From the NCBI GenBank assembly GCA_905182995.1, contig CAJJDP010000143.1:173253-237252 (forward strand): a DNA stretch of 64,000 nucleotides. The letters are read 5' to 3'. The stretch is from Paramecium octaurelia. Lineage: Eukaryota > Ciliophora > Oligohymenophorea > Peniculida > Parameciidae. Shown here one piece after another: positions 1 through 11,150 of this stretch. The notes under the pieces are model-generated. The model had not been told where the DNA came from and ran no database searches. It was given only the letters and a program-made list of their open reading frames with translations. A program made the position numbers and the translations under genes. Position 1 is the stretch's first letter; every line of letters begins with the position of its first letter.

Positions 1-88
1 AAATAGCTAGGATCCTGATGGGTTGAGAGTGTTTTTCTATTTGGTTCAAGATGTAAAATGCTTTGTCTTTTCTTTAATTGGCCTACAT
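1..88 (-). CDS. 5' end of a gene running off the left edge
   Basis: On the minus strand an ATG (86-88) opens a frame that stays free of TGA to the edge, about 29 codons. The residues (basic start, then a mixed soluble stretch) look coding but are too few for a family call. There is no visible intron. It would be transcribed leftwards, away from the PRKRIP1-like gene. It could equally be chance open sequence. Confidence 0.3.
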
Positions 89-722
89 TTTAGAGTATTA
101 TTCTAGCTTAATGTTATTAGATAAAGCCAGTCAATTGAGCATATCGTATTATATATATATATATAATATATATAAATAAGTTAATAATTAAAAAATGATC
201 AGAGATTGTTCACACTTAACAAATCAGCATGACTTAACTAAGTCCGCCCGTTACTTTGTCATCACTTTATAATAATTTTAATATCCATTCAGGTGAATGT
301 AGGAGTATAATCATGAGATCATAACCCAGTGCTTGTTTTCATCATTAAATAATAAATTAAATAAATTAATGAAATAATTTTGTTTATAATTATGGTTATG
401 ATCATTAAATAAATTAATTGCTAACATTATAATAATCAACCTTTATTAGTAAATATAAGTTTTGAATATATGAAGTAGGTTTAACTTCTGTAAAATCAAA
501 TATGAGACTTCTTGAAACAGAGTATCACATTAAATTATTAGTATTAGTGAATTTATTTTTATGAATGGATTGAAAATAATGATAATTATTATTATAAAAT
601 TTCAGATCATATAAGAAAGTAGATGAAAAGTATTTTAATAACTATATATTATTAAGTAATCAATCTAAATGATTACATAATATGGATTAAAAGATTTTGA
701 TTTAGATTTTAATATTATATTA
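89..722. other. AT-rich intergenic region
   Basis: Very AT-rich, with an (AT)n run near 150-170 and scattered ATTAAT motifs. I see no coding frame or RNA gene that I can support. Confidence 0.5.
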
Positions 723-1243
723 TCATTCATCACTAGAATTTTATGATTATTGCACTTTGTTTTCTTCTTCCTTTTTTGCAATTGCTTCCTCTTTTAATTC
801 TTAATTCTCCTACTTTTATTCTTATTTATCTTGCTATTGTTATGATATAAATTTTTCAAGAAAGGATCCGTCATTAGCAAATTTATTTAATTATAATGCT
901 TCTCTTTCAATCTTTTTTAATTCTTTTTTCATCTTTAACTTTAGCTTTTCCTAAACTCTTTTGTTGTGTTTCTTGTTTGTGATTTCTTGACTTTGCATAA
1001 ATTTCTCTTCTCTTGTTTGTTGAAATTCTTCATGTTCTAGTCTCTATTATAATTAATTATTTTATATACTTCTTAATTGACTTCTTCTTCTTCTCTTTAT
1101 CTCAATGTCTCGGCCCTTTTAAATCTTCGATATGCATGCAAATCTCCACTGCCAGCTGCTGCAGTTGCACTCTTAGTGATTGTAGTTCTTTCCACCCAAA
1201 TGGAAGGTCTCTTACTAATTTCATCGCAAAATGAATTATACAT
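723..1243 (-). CDS. PRKRIP1: PRKRIP1-like (DUF1168) nuclear protein
   Basis: Reads as 164 residues after removing one 26-nt intron (1044-1069); spliced length is exactly 165 codons with TGA. Seen: a short N-terminal segment, then the family signature SATAAAGSGDLHAYRRFKR (compare SxAGAGSGEFHVYRxxRR in animal PRKRIP1), then a long Lys/Glu/Gln-rich helix ending in an acidic Ser-rich tail. The family is known as PRKR-interacting protein 1, a nuclear double-stranded-RNA-binding protein also found in spliceosomes. Nuclear role here is inferred from homology. Start is the first ATG, directly before the conserved N-terminus. It is divergent from the next gene (156 bp between starts). Confidence in the family is high. 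Confidence 0.85.
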
Positions 1244-1399
1244 TAAAAAAAATAATAATAATCCTAAGGCAATTAAAAAAGTTAAATTTGTGTTATTATG
1301 GTTGAGAACATAAATTGTTGGATGAATCTTATATTTAATCAGAATCTGTATAATTATATATTTCTTCTTCTTTTCAAACTTAATTAATTAACAAATTAT

Positions 1400-2317
1400 A
1401 TGGAAAAAAACAAGTTTCTTAAGATTTTACATCTTATATTCTCATCTCTTTGGATTGTGCTCAAAAAATTGATTTTTAACAAGCTGCCATTACTGTTCTT
1501 TATAATTGCCTTTTGCTTCATGTATTTCTTTGCAAACATAAGAACTGCTGATTCATCAATTCTACAATTAATGGATAGAATCCCATTTGGAATTGACCAA
1601 ATGATTATCTCTTATGAACGATAATAAATTGATTAAAACAACTTGAAATATTAGATGCTTTTAAAGGAGAAAATAGTCAAAGTCCAAAGGAACTGTTAAT
1701 CCTTATTTAAATGCATTCCCTCAGGAATTTTAACTCCACTTTCATGGATTATAGGAGGAGTAGCTGTAAGACATGAATATATTCTACTTGAAACAATCAA
1801 TCACTTAGCAACAATTGAATTGAAATAGAATAAAGGGGATTATTATGTAGACATGCAAATATTTGACTACGATAAGAACTTTGCCAAATTTCTCAATAAG
1901 GAGAGAGAATGGAATCGTGAATTAGATAGTTTAACAAAAGAGGAAATAGGAGATTTGGATTTCTTTTAAGTTCATAAATTTTTGGGGATTGTTTTAGTCT
2001 GTTGGAAAGGCTTGAACATGTTTAAAAAAGGAAAATATGAAGTCCTATTTAAAAATTGCAAGAATCTGAGCAGAGCCATCTGTTATTTTTGTGCCAAAGA
2101 ACAAAATATTGATTCCATAATGCAAAGCATTCTCGGATTATATACTGATTGGTTGTGTGATTACGTAAAGCGAACAGAAATACAATGGATTCTTGATTAC
2201 TTTTACAACTAAACGATTTCATCTGTGACAAAAATAAGAACCATTATGTCAGAAATCCACAAACTCAGATCCAAAAAAGAAGATGAGGACGAGGTTCTTA
2301 ATTGGAATATAATCTGA
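1400..2317 (+). CDS. Membrane-anchored protein of unknown function
   Basis: One uninterrupted ciliate-code frame of 305 residues with no intron. Residues about 9-47 hold two closely spaced hydrophobic stretches separated by a short basic turn, suggesting an N-terminal hairpin or signal anchor. The rest is soluble, with several Trp and Cys residues and a Lys/Asp/Glu-rich C-terminal tail. I do not recognise a family. The gene shares a short upstream region with the PRKRIP1-like gene on the opposite strand and is followed by a tRNA gene. Coding status is supported by the length of the TGA-free frame through many in-frame TAA/TAG codons. Confidence 0.7.
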
Positions 2318-2578
2318 AATTCTTATTTATACTTTTATCTTTTTATTCTCATAACAAATACATTTAAAAATTGTCATAAAGTAAAATTAACAATCTTATA
2401 TTTAAGTATCATCATTATTTGAATTATATAGTAGTCTTCTTCTTAATTTAAGAACTATAAAATAAAATGTTGAATGTTTCGGTTATTAAAATAATTGTAG
2501 ATGAATTTTCTGTAAAGTATTTTATAATTGGCTTTTGAGATCTTATAACTATTGGTTTATCGTTTAATTTCCGAGTTA

Positions 2579-2652
2579 AGACAAATGGCGTAGATGGTTA
2601 TCGCGCTGCATTTACACTGCAGAGGTCCCGAGATCGATACTCGGTTTGTCTA
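2579..2652 (+). tRNA. tRNA-Val (anticodon UAC)
   Basis: Folds as a cloverleaf: acceptor AGACAAA with TTTGTCT; D arm GCG/CGC with GG in the loop; anticodon stem CTGCA/TGCAG around loop TTTACAC (anticodon TAC); variable AGGTC; T arm CCGAG/CTCGG with loop ATCGATA. Discriminator is A. A T-rich run (TATTTTTATTTTT) follows at once, a typical RNA polymerase III terminator. No intron. The anticodon reads GUA valine codons. Confidence 0.93.
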
Positions 2653-3028
2653 TATTTTTATTTTTAAAAAGTTTGAAATGATTCTATACAATAAATATCT
2701 TCTCTACTATAAAATTAAATGAATAGTATATCATTTATTGGCATTACTAAAATCGGAGGGTTTCTAAATACTTAAATTAGATTCACATCTATAAAACAAC
2801 AAACTATTAAATCAAAATTAAAAAGTATTTATACGAATTTCCTTATTAATGGATTTAATCAATCTTAAAAGATAACCATAATAAATAGAATTTCAATGTT
2901 TAAATTTTCCATTTCAAAATGGATCTATGGAGAAGGGGAATAGACATTTTAAATAACTGAATATGATTCTTTAAGTAATAAAAAACATGAATAATTAATT
3001 TTATAGATTTATATCTATTATTTATAAT
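2653..3028. other. AT-rich intergenic region after the tRNA
   Basis: Starts with the T-run terminator of the tRNA gene and continues as AT-rich sequence to the 3' end of the secreted-protein gene. Nothing else recognised. Confidence 0.5.
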
Positions 3029-5203
3029 TCAACTTATGATTTAATTTGATGTTGAAATGTAAAAGTCTCTTACTCCCCAATATTCTATGAATAAATTATA
3101 AGTATATACCATCTCCACTTCCTGAATCAATATTGAATATTAAAGTAAAATCCGTCGGAGAGTGACTTACGAAGAGGTCTACTTCGACAACTTAGTAAGA
3201 TGCCCCACCACCAGAACAAAGTTGAGATGCATAATTTGCTTAAAGGACTTTCTGTCTCCAAATTTCAGTGTTATCAAGGAGGATAACTAAAGATTCAGTG
3301 TTTGCCCAATTGCCGATGAAATAAATATTCATCTGAATTCTAATTGAGTTATGTGTTGGCAATGCTTTATACAAGGCTCTTACTTGTTATATCTTAGTGA
3401 GAATATTATACCCTCCCAAGATTTCCTAAAAATTACAGGTAGAAGCAGAGATACTATATGATATAAGTTGCCATTTCTCATTATCTGAGAGGGAATCTTA
3501 AGCGAAATCAATATCCACTAGTGAGTACACTGTTGCACATGTGCCTGAATCGGTGCAGACATCACAATCACAATTGCCTGTGTAGATTTCAAATTTATTG
3601 AATCCTTACAAGAAGTTTCCTCCTGTATAAGTACGGCCTAAAAATGTAATCCTGGTCATTAAAGAGGTATGATCAATCTCTACAGCATATAGAGTATATT
3701 CTTCATACTTATCCCCTTGGGCAGAGCCTCCACAATTGATATCATTGGAACTGTATCCAATTGTAATCGTATCGACTAGAACGTCATCTGCATACAAGAG
3801 GATATTATTTTCTTTGGACTGTGAATACAAATAAAAGATCATTTTGAGTGTCTTATGAGGATTAAAGGTAAAATCCTTGTACAATTTATCATATAATGAC
3901 ATGAATTAGATGGGAGTTGATGCTTCTGTGCAAAAGGAATGGCTAAGTCTGGTTGTTGCAGAGAAGGATTGATAGGATGACCATTCAGAAGGAAGACTGC
4001 CTGAAAAAGAACTGACTAGTGATGTAACACTTTATTGAAAATCAATCAAATCTGTAGTCACATCGATTTAGCTTGAGGTTTTTGAACACAACGCTGTTTA
4101 ATCATCACAAAGCAACACATAAATATAGAAGTCTCTAATTCCGTAATATTCCCCTGCAACTGAATCAGAATAAAACTAAAATGTTATCAATTGGGAATTG
4201 GATTCAAATTCAACATCTACATAAGAATATTCTTCATTTGCTGCAAGTGAGCATATACTCAATGTTTTGCTTTTAGTTTTGTCATAAGTCCATATTTATT
4301 ATCCATTTGCATAAAGGGCATGAGATATGGATGAGGAAATGGCATCGATTTTCCAGAATAGAAACTTCACTTTTACTTTATAAAATGATGCTTGCAAATA
4401 GTATCTCTTATAGATTGAAACTCCAGTAGGAAAATATCCAAACATTTAGATCTCTATATCATTAATTCAATTATTACTGTCGCAAAACAGTTGTTGGACA
4501 ACCCAATCTTATACTATCCATCCTTGATTTGTAGTAAACGTGTCTGTTGCAAAATTGGAGGTTTCAAATTTGTATTCAGAACATGTGTCAGGTGTATCGG
4601 TGAAACTGCATAACTCGCATCCAATAGGACATTTCACTGCTTAAATTTCTATGTCTCTAACTCCCCATGATTCCTAATTGTTAAAACATTCAAAATACAT
4701 TGTTATTGGCTTCATTCAAAGTTGACGTAATTTCTAGGAGAACACTTGGGGCGGAGTGGAAGAAAAAGATTTCTTAAAATAAGTATTGTGCGAAATTAGA
4801 TGTCAAACTAGAATGAACCAGTTGTTTATTCACTACTACTCCATCAGCCTTAATGACTATGTATTCACTTTCCCATTTATTCATCCTATTATAGCTTCAT
4901 ATTGATCTTACGCCCAAATTCTGAATTTTATTCTGAGAGTATGGTGAGCATAAGGAACCTCTACTAATTTGTATATTGTTGTTCCGACTGCAAAACCGTT
5001 GTTTCCTCCAAAAACGGACTTACCCATTTGCAAATCATAAATTGCTGATGAACCTATAATTCCCCATCCTATTTATAGAAAAATATAGCAATACCTTCGG
5101 TGTTTGAAAATGTATTAGCCGTAAAATAAGTTGCAACCAATTAATTCGTTTGATAGCTATTCAAAATGAACAGACTGGCAATCAAGAAGATTATTTTGAT
5201 CAT
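3029..5203 (-). CDS. Secreted modular protein, ciliate-type repeats
   Basis: Five introns (5069-5094, 4886-4911, 4674-4698, 4454-4477, 3085-3109) leave 683 codons exactly, 682 residues. The N-terminus is a clear signal peptide (MIKIIFLIASLFIL, then polar). The rest comprises three to four related modules of roughly 160-190 residues. Each ends near a W/Y-G-[VI]-R-D-[FI] motif (ESWGVRD, EYYGIRD, EYWGVRD), usually with a Cys-containing linker (CxxGCxxC or CDCDVC). No membrane anchor follows, so secretion or attachment to the cell surface is inferred. Families of this style are common in ciliates, but I cannot name a function. The intron calls are forced, because each removes an in-frame TGA or frame break while restoring the repeat motif. 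Confidence 0.8.
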
Positions 5204-5620
5204 ATTATTAAATATATAATATTTTAATTCCTCATACACTATCGGTATATAATTTTAATAAATAATAAATTCTCACAATGAAAGTATTGAGAATTCCAGT
5301 TCATTTGAATGAAACCAAAATTAATCAGAAAGATTCAAATTTATAGGTTTACTAATGAGTTCGCATGGATCTTGAAATTTATATTTTTTTTATACATTTC
5401 TTCTTCATCAGAAGGTAATATTAAATTTCTATCCCTTAGGCGATTTCATTTACATCGACATATAGACTTGTGCAAAAGAGTTTCGAGTCATTATTTATAT
5501 CTTTATTTTATTTTAATCTTTTTTGCAGTGAATTAGAATTGCTCATCAAGATGGCGACAGACGTTTTGGAATTGGCCTACAAAAAAAGGAAAATTTTCCT
5601 TTGTTCCCATTTGTTTTCTA
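5204..5620. other. Intergenic region or 3' extension of the CBM20 gene
   Basis: No confident gene. On the minus strand, if a 23-nt GTA...TAG segment just upstream of the CBM20 stop is an intron, the CBM20 frame would continue without TGA to about 5325 (189 codons in total, a whole number). Without it the protein stops at 5621. Plus-strand frames here are short. Confidence 0.35.
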
Positions 5621-5940
5621 TCATAAAAGCTAGTTGATACTTAGAGTAATGCATTTTTCAGTGTTCCAATTCAAAATTCGATTCGGACCCCTCTCCCACT
5701 AAAGATTGCTTTAATTCTACAGAAAGTAATCTCCAATTGCATATTTGTATTCGAAAGGATTTTGATTGACCTCCAATGACAATTACCAGAAAGAATCCTA
5801 CAAATTTTACTGATATTATTTACCTAGGCACAAGTCATCCGACACATTTTGTCTACAACCCAATCACATTGAGAATTGGCTAGGTACAAAGCCTATCCGT
5901 ATTTTAGATTGATTTCTATGTTGAATGAAACCAATGGCAT
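5621..5940 (-). CDS. CBM20 (starch-binding) domain protein
   Basis: One 26-nt intron (5798-5823) leaves 98 codons. Seen: an N-terminal VSFNIEINLKYGQALYLANS strand pair, a central Trp region, FEYKYAIG, then LQWERGPNRIL. This matches the CBM20 layout (YG-x-x-LY, conserved Trp, EYKY, WE-x-G-x-NR). CBM20 modules bind starch or glycogen, so a role at the reserve glucan is likely but not shown. No catalytic domain is attached. The C-terminus is uncertain: an alternative splice could extend it to about 5325. Confidence 0.65.
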
Positions 5941-6393
5941 AAGAAATAAGTTATTATAAATTTAATTAAGAGGGATTATGAATTTAAAATCAATTTGATC
6001 CTACTGTTAACTTGAATTAATAAAGTCAACAAAGAAGATTCTTTAAATTTTATCATCATATTAAATATTTGGCTAATTTTCATCTGTCTAAGGGATTATC
6101 TTAAGCATCATGCGGAGATTATCAGGACAATGCAGAAATCTATCATAAATCTAACTAATTTGTTAATAGGGTGATGAGAATTGGAGAGCCTTGAATTGCT
6201 TATCAAAAATGAAGGATGGAAAGTTGGATGTAATAATTTAATTCATTAATTAAAATTTATTATTTATAATAATATAGTTATTTAATATGCATTGAAATAT
6301 ATAAATAAATAAATGCATTAAAATTGTTAATGGTCTCTTAATGTGGAGAATTTAATTAATAGTTATTTAATAAATGTTAAAAATAACATGAAG
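5941..6393. other. Intergenic region spanning the duplication edge
   Basis: Contains the left boundary of the first duplicated segment at 6058. A 67-codon plus-strand frame around 5980-6175 looks protein-like but has no ATG in frame and is not longer than expected by chance with a single stop codon. The same sequence recurs at 7469-7804. Confidence 0.4.
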
Positions 6394-7343
6394 TCATTAG
6401 AAACTATTCATTTTTACAAGGGAGGGAGTTTAGTTGTATTTTTTAAAGCTTTCATTGGAATATTTCTCTTGGATTTGGGGGATCTGGAAATCATCTCTTT
6501 GTTCCTCCTGTTTTTCTTGGATTGGTGACTGGCATATGTTGTTGGCGATTGTTTTCTTGCCTTTAATTTTCTCAGAAGAGAGATAAGAATCAAAAGGTTT
6601 GAGTTCGTACATTTCTTAAATCATATTTTTAATTTCTGCAATGTATTTATGCTAATTTTAAAATTCCACATTGTACTTTTTATTCGATTGAACTTATTTT
6701 GTTGTAATGAATGATTTGGAGTGTGGCTTCATTTTAGAGGAAGGAGATGAAAAGGTCTTTGAGTAAATTCTTGCAAAGCTTGGACTCCTTGGGTTCGTTA
6801 ACCTAAACTTGAAAGCACCTTTGCAAGTCGCCTAATTCAAATCGTTGCTGTTTGGAGGTCTAAGTGATGGTAGATTTGAAATTACCTTGGATTCTTACAC
6901 ATTCTGAAGATATTTGTAGGCAGCATCTTGTTCCATCATTTTGGCCCACTTCTTGAAACGAGAGAGGAAGAAATGAGGAATGCGTCTAGGTAGAGGGTGT
7001 TTGTATACCTTCTGAAGTCCTGATCTTCCTTGATGTCCGGATTGGGATAGGGATGAGACACATTGTTGGATTTCTCTGAGTCGGAGTTCACTAGGGAAAT
7101 AATTAGATGGGGATGGGAGTACCGCGTATTTTCCTCGAGGATGGTTGAGGGTTGAGTTACTGTTTGATTTCGTCATGAAACCTTTAAACGACGGAAAGAG
7201 CATTGGCGAAGGAATTGAATTGATCTTCATCAGCTTCCAGGATGATTTTTTTGTTTTTTTGTTCAAGGACCTAGAGAGATAGAGATAAGTGTTAGATAAA
7301 GTACTCGATATTTGAAGAGAGAAGGCTCATTATTGGTTTTCAT
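6394..7343 (-). CDS. Unknown protein, copy in first duplicate
   Basis: Same gene as 7805-8754 (see that entry), in the left copy of the duplicate. All five introns and the TGA are identical by position. If the duplicate is an assembly artefact, this is not an extra gene. Confidence 0.55.
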
Positions 7344-7389
7344 TTATTATTATAATTAATGAGAATGCGTAATTAGATTGCTGTATTCA

Positions 7390-7467
7390 TCAGGGGGTCT
7401 TGGCTTTAAGGACCTGGATGATTTCATGGTATATCTGCAAAGGTATAATGTCAATACGATTTTGCCC
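7390..7467 (-). pseudogene. Artefactual C-terminal fragment of the pseudokinase gene
   Basis: Copy of the last 78 bases of the pseudokinase gene (8801-8878). It includes the end of the protein and its last 23-nt intron, and is cut by the N at 7468. It has no start and is a by-product of the duplicated contig end. Confidence 0.7.
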
Positions 7468-7468
7468 N
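7468..7468. other. Assembly gap marker (single N)
   Basis: One undetermined base exactly between the two identical 1,410-bp segments. Confidence 0.98.
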
Positions 7469-8878
7469 ATATTAAATATTTGGCTAATTTTCATCTGTCT
7501 AAGGGATTATCTTAAGCATCATGCGGAGATTATCAGGACAATGCAGAAATCTATCATAAATCTAACTAATTTGTTAATAGGGTGATGAGAATTGGAGAGC
7601 CTTGAATTGCTTATCAAAAATGAAGGATGGAAAGTTGGATGTAATAATTTAATTCATTAATTAAAATTTATTATTTATAATAATATAGTTATTTAATATG
7701 CATTGAAATATATAAATAAATAAATGCATTAAAATTGTTAATGGTCTCTTAATGTGGAGAATTTAATTAATAGTTATTTAATAAATGTTAAAAATAACAT
7801 GAAGTCATTAGAAACTATTCATTTTTACAAGGGAGGGAGTTTAGTTGTATTTTTTAAAGCTTTCATTGGAATATTTCTCTTGGATTTGGGGGATCTGGAA
7901 ATCATCTCTTTGTTCCTCCTGTTTTTCTTGGATTGGTGACTGGCATATGTTGTTGGCGATTGTTTTCTTGCCTTTAATTTTCTCAGAAGAGAGATAAGAA
8001 TCAAAAGGTTTGAGTTCGTACATTTCTTAAATCATATTTTTAATTTCTGCAATGTATTTATGCTAATTTTAAAATTCCACATTGTACTTTTTATTCGATT
8101 GAACTTATTTTGTTGTAATGAATGATTTGGAGTGTGGCTTCATTTTAGAGGAAGGAGATGAAAAGGTCTTTGAGTAAATTCTTGCAAAGCTTGGACTCCT
8201 TGGGTTCGTTAACCTAAACTTGAAAGCACCTTTGCAAGTCGCCTAATTCAAATCGTTGCTGTTTGGAGGTCTAAGTGATGGTAGATTTGAAATTACCTTG
8301 GATTCTTACACATTCTGAAGATATTTGTAGGCAGCATCTTGTTCCATCATTTTGGCCCACTTCTTGAAACGAGAGAGGAAGAAATGAGGAATGCGTCTAG
8401 GTAGAGGGTGTTTGTATACCTTCTGAAGTCCTGATCTTCCTTGATGTCCGGATTGGGATAGGGATGAGACACATTGTTGGATTTCTCTGAGTCGGAGTTC
8501 ACTAGGGAAATAATTAGATGGGGATGGGAGTACCGCGTATTTTCCTCGAGGATGGTTGAGGGTTGAGTTACTGTTTGATTTCGTCATGAAACCTTTAAAC
8601 GACGGAAAGAGCATTGGCGAAGGAATTGAATTGATCTTCATCAGCTTCCAGGATGATTTTTTTGTTTTTTTGTTCAAGGACCTAGAGAGATAGAGATAAG
8701 TGTTAGATAAAGTACTCGATATTTGAAGAGAGAAGGCTCATTATTGGTTTTCATTTATTATTATAATTAATGAGAATGCGTAATTAGATTGCTGTATTCA
8801 TCAGGGGGTCTTGGCTTTAAGGACCTGGATGATTTCATGGTATATCTGCAAAGGTATAATGTCAATACGATTTTGCCC
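7469..8878. repeat. Second copy of the 1,410-bp direct duplicate
   Basis: Identical in layout to 6058-7467. This copy continues on its right into the intact pseudokinase gene, whereas the left copy is continuous with the CBM20 side. That is what an unmerged overlap predicts. Confidence 0.9.
7805..8754 (-). CDS. Unknown soluble protein, five introns
   Basis: Starts MKTNNEPSLF. Five introns of 34, 32, 23, 26 and 25 nt leave exactly 270 codons. The 269-residue product is hydrophilic with no membrane segment: a Ser/Asn/Pro-rich linker, then a basic aromatic stretch (RRIPHFFLSRFKKWAKMM), then helix-rich sequence and a Gln/Lys-rich tail. I do not recognise a family. It lies directly downstream of the pseudokinase gene on the same strand (46 bp between stop and start). 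Two of the introns are long for this genome (34 and 32 nt), but each one is needed to keep the frame open. Confidence 0.6.
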
Positions 8879-10008
8879 AATCCAGGCTTATATTTTTCTA
8901 TCTTCCTGAAAGTCCGCTTGATCTTCAGAGTTTCTTCCTTGAGCAATTCGTCATCCTCTCGTATGGGTGTCCCACTGGCATCTAACTTGAGGGAAGTGAC
9001 AACTCGATTGTGCGTGTAATTAAGAGTTTCACAACTGGCCTATTGTTGTTCTCCACTCAACATTCCAGCTCTCTCAAGCAATTCAAACAGCAATTGAGTT
9101 TTTTTGGCATTCCTAATGAAGGGGTGAGTAAGCAATTAAGCAGCAGTTGGTCTCAGTCTTGGATCTCGTTGCAAACATTAATGCACAAAATCGATCATCT
9201 CATTTGGATAATCTCCACTCAATCTTGGAGGTTGTTGCACAATTTTAAAGATCACCTTCTATGGAGGCACATCCTCATAGGGGATCTTGGAAGTGATCAA
9301 TTCAAATGCAGTGATACCAATGGCCCAAATGTCTGTTTTCTAATCAGTCAAAGAAGATTAGATGGTCTATATATATATAATGTAGAGTTCTTTTACTTCT
9401 GGAGCCATCCAATAGGGGAGACTGAGGATATGGGATTGTGATTTGTTGATGGTATCTGCAAATTCCTTGTTGGTGGAAAAGTAGGATAATTTGACCTTGG
9501 CTTCTTGGGAAAGGAAGAGATTAGCAGCTAAAAAGAGATTTAGGGTAAAAATAATAAAACTCACATTTAATATGTCGATGCACCAGACCCTCCTAATGGA
9601 TCTCCTATACACCAAGCAAAAGTTCTCGGATGATCACTTGCACATATTGAGTCTCCAAAGTCTGCTTGTTGATCTTGAATAAATGAATCAAATCCTTCAA
9701 TGATCCTCCAGCAAAGTATTCCATCACTATAAAGAGTTTGCCATCTTGTCCAAAACACTTATCGACCAAGCATATGTTTCTGAAGGGCTTAGTGCGGTAG
9801 GTCTATACTGCTTGAGCCAATTCTGCCTGATTGACCAAATTGATGACTTTGATGGCTACGATGAGTCCTGTCTTCTTGTCCAGTCTTTAATGATAGGATT
9901 GTGAGATTACGCCTTGTAAACGGTGGAGTAGTCTGTACGGTCGAGGGCGCAAAGAATATCGTAATCTTCGATTGAATGTATTTAGTGATCCAGACTAATG
10001 AAATTCAT
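8801..10008 (-). CDS. STE20/GCK-like pseudokinase
   Basis: Four introns (9885-9910, 9528-9564, 9367-9396, 8846-8868) leave 364 codons. The fold is a STE20-type kinase: the beta-3 lysine in VAIKVI, hinge IVMEYFAGGSL, activation end LPYWMAPE, DIWAIGITAFEL, and lobe end RDPRLRPTAAQLLTHPFI. The active site is broken in three places. The glycine loop reads CALDRTDYSTVY with no GxGxxG. The HRD motif is HRH in LVHRHIKSANLFL. The DFG motif is replaced in KVKLSYFST. In animals STRAD, a STE20-family pseudokinase, activates LKB1 as a scaffold; a scaffold role here is only an analogy. Start is the ATG just before the conserved YDILCALD strand. Divergent from the ANP32-like gene (71 bp). Confidence 0.85.
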
Positions 10009-10079
10009 AATTACATTACAAAATAAATCAATGATATTATGCTATATATGTACAGTCCATACCAAACTCAACTCATTAA

Positions 10080-10691
10080 ATGAAATAAGCTCTAATTTTC
10101 AAACATGAATCCCCCCATGTCAAAGCTGATTTCCACGAGAATGATACCAAAGACCCCATCAAGATCCTTCAATCCATTTATGACCAATATGATGCAATGT
10201 TTGTCGAGGAAATCATACTTGAAGAACTCGACATACCTGAGATCACACCTGAATTGAGGGACAAACTACAAGAGTTCCCAAACGTTCACAGTTTCGGCAT
10301 CAATAGATGTGGATTACAAAGTCTAACCAATTTTCCATCCTTCAAACATTTGGTCAGGTTCTAAGCGGATGGCAATCTCATCAAGGCCAAACAAATCGGC
10401 TATTTGAAGAAGTACACTGAATTGCGTTCGATTTCTCTCATCTGCAATCAGATTGACGATGCAAAAACCATGATCAAATATTTGAAAGAAATGAAAATTA
10501 CTCAACTTAACTTATATGGGAATCCCATCCAAGATTACTTCAAGTTGTTCTTTGATGAAATACCCTCTCTGATTTATTTGGATAATCTCCAGAAGACTGG
10601 GGCTGAAGTCTATTATGACTACGATGACACTAATGAATTGAGCAAGCAGGATGGCTACATCTGTCCCAATTACAAGGAATATAAAAGTTGA
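10080..10691 (+). CDS. ANP32-like leucine-rich repeat protein
   Basis: An intronless frame of 203 residues. After about 60 polar residues come four short LRRs (FPNVHSFGINRCGLQSLTNF; HLVRFQADGNLI; LRSISLICNQI; ITQLNLYGNPI). These are followed by the LRR cap DYFKLFFDEIPSLIYLDN and a Tyr/Asp-containing tail. Order and cap match ANP32/LANP proteins, nuclear acidic phosphoproteins acting in chromatin and phosphatase regulation. Unlike animal ANP32, the tail is short and only mildly acidic, so U2A'-type LRR proteins remain an alternative. The ATG at 10080 is the only one in frame before the conserved part. A coiled-coil gene follows 31 bp downstream. Confidence 0.7.
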
Positions 10692-10722
10692 TATTCATTC
10701 AATCATTAATTAATTAATTATA

Positions 10723-11150
10723 ATGGCTTATAATCACGATTATTAGGATCTCTTACCAGATGAACAGGAGGAATTCACTCTGAAAATGCCTGTCAAGAAT
10801 CATTTGAGCAGGTTGGATGTAAGTCAGTCTGCTAAAAGTAGCTATTATTGCAATAACAAATGGATGATTTGGACATGACAAAGAAGGACAAAGAGCAACT
10901 GCGTAATAATTTAATTGAGTTGTCTCAAAAGACCACTGATTCATTTGATGAAGCTAATTCATATTTGAATGATGAATATCGAAGATTAATGCAGGAGTTT
11001 CATGAACAAAATGCATTGCAATTGGAACAACATCAATTCCTTAAACAATAAGTAGATTAGATCAATTAAGACAGAATTAAATTACAACAAAATACTATTG
11101 TACTTGAGAATAGAGTTTAAGATGCAGAAAAAGAACTAGGATTTGTTTGA
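10723..11150 (+). CDS. Small coiled-coil protein
   Basis: One 23-nt intron (10819-10841) leaves 135 codons. The 134 residues are almost entirely Gln/Glu/Lys/Leu-rich heptads typical of a coiled coil, after a short acidic N-terminus. No family recognised. It follows the ANP32-like gene on the same strand with only 31 bp between stop and start. Confidence 0.7.

Larger units (their letters stand above)
6058..7467. repeat. First copy of a 1,410-bp direct duplicate (assembly overlap)
   Basis: Every position I compared matches 7469-8878 at a constant offset of 1,411 bases, with the single N at 7468 between the copies. The best explanation is two contig ends that overlap but were joined with an N instead of being merged. 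Confidence 0.9.

Noticed and set aside
151..171. AT dinucleotide run as a possible origin or telomere-addition site
   Set aside because: Simple AT repeats are common in this AT-rich DNA, and no C4A2/C3A3 telomeric repeat is present.
5278..5536. Plus-strand small genes starting at 5278 or 5309
   Set aside because: Short, hydrophobic-biased, without motifs, and overlapping a possible minus-strand extension of the CBM20 gene.
7400..7585. Reading frame crossing the N at 7468
   Set aside because: It joins two unrelated contig ends and has no coding signature.
6058..8878. True recent segmental duplication
   Set aside because: Perfect identity, a single N at the join and one-sided continuation of genes fit an unmerged contig overlap better.
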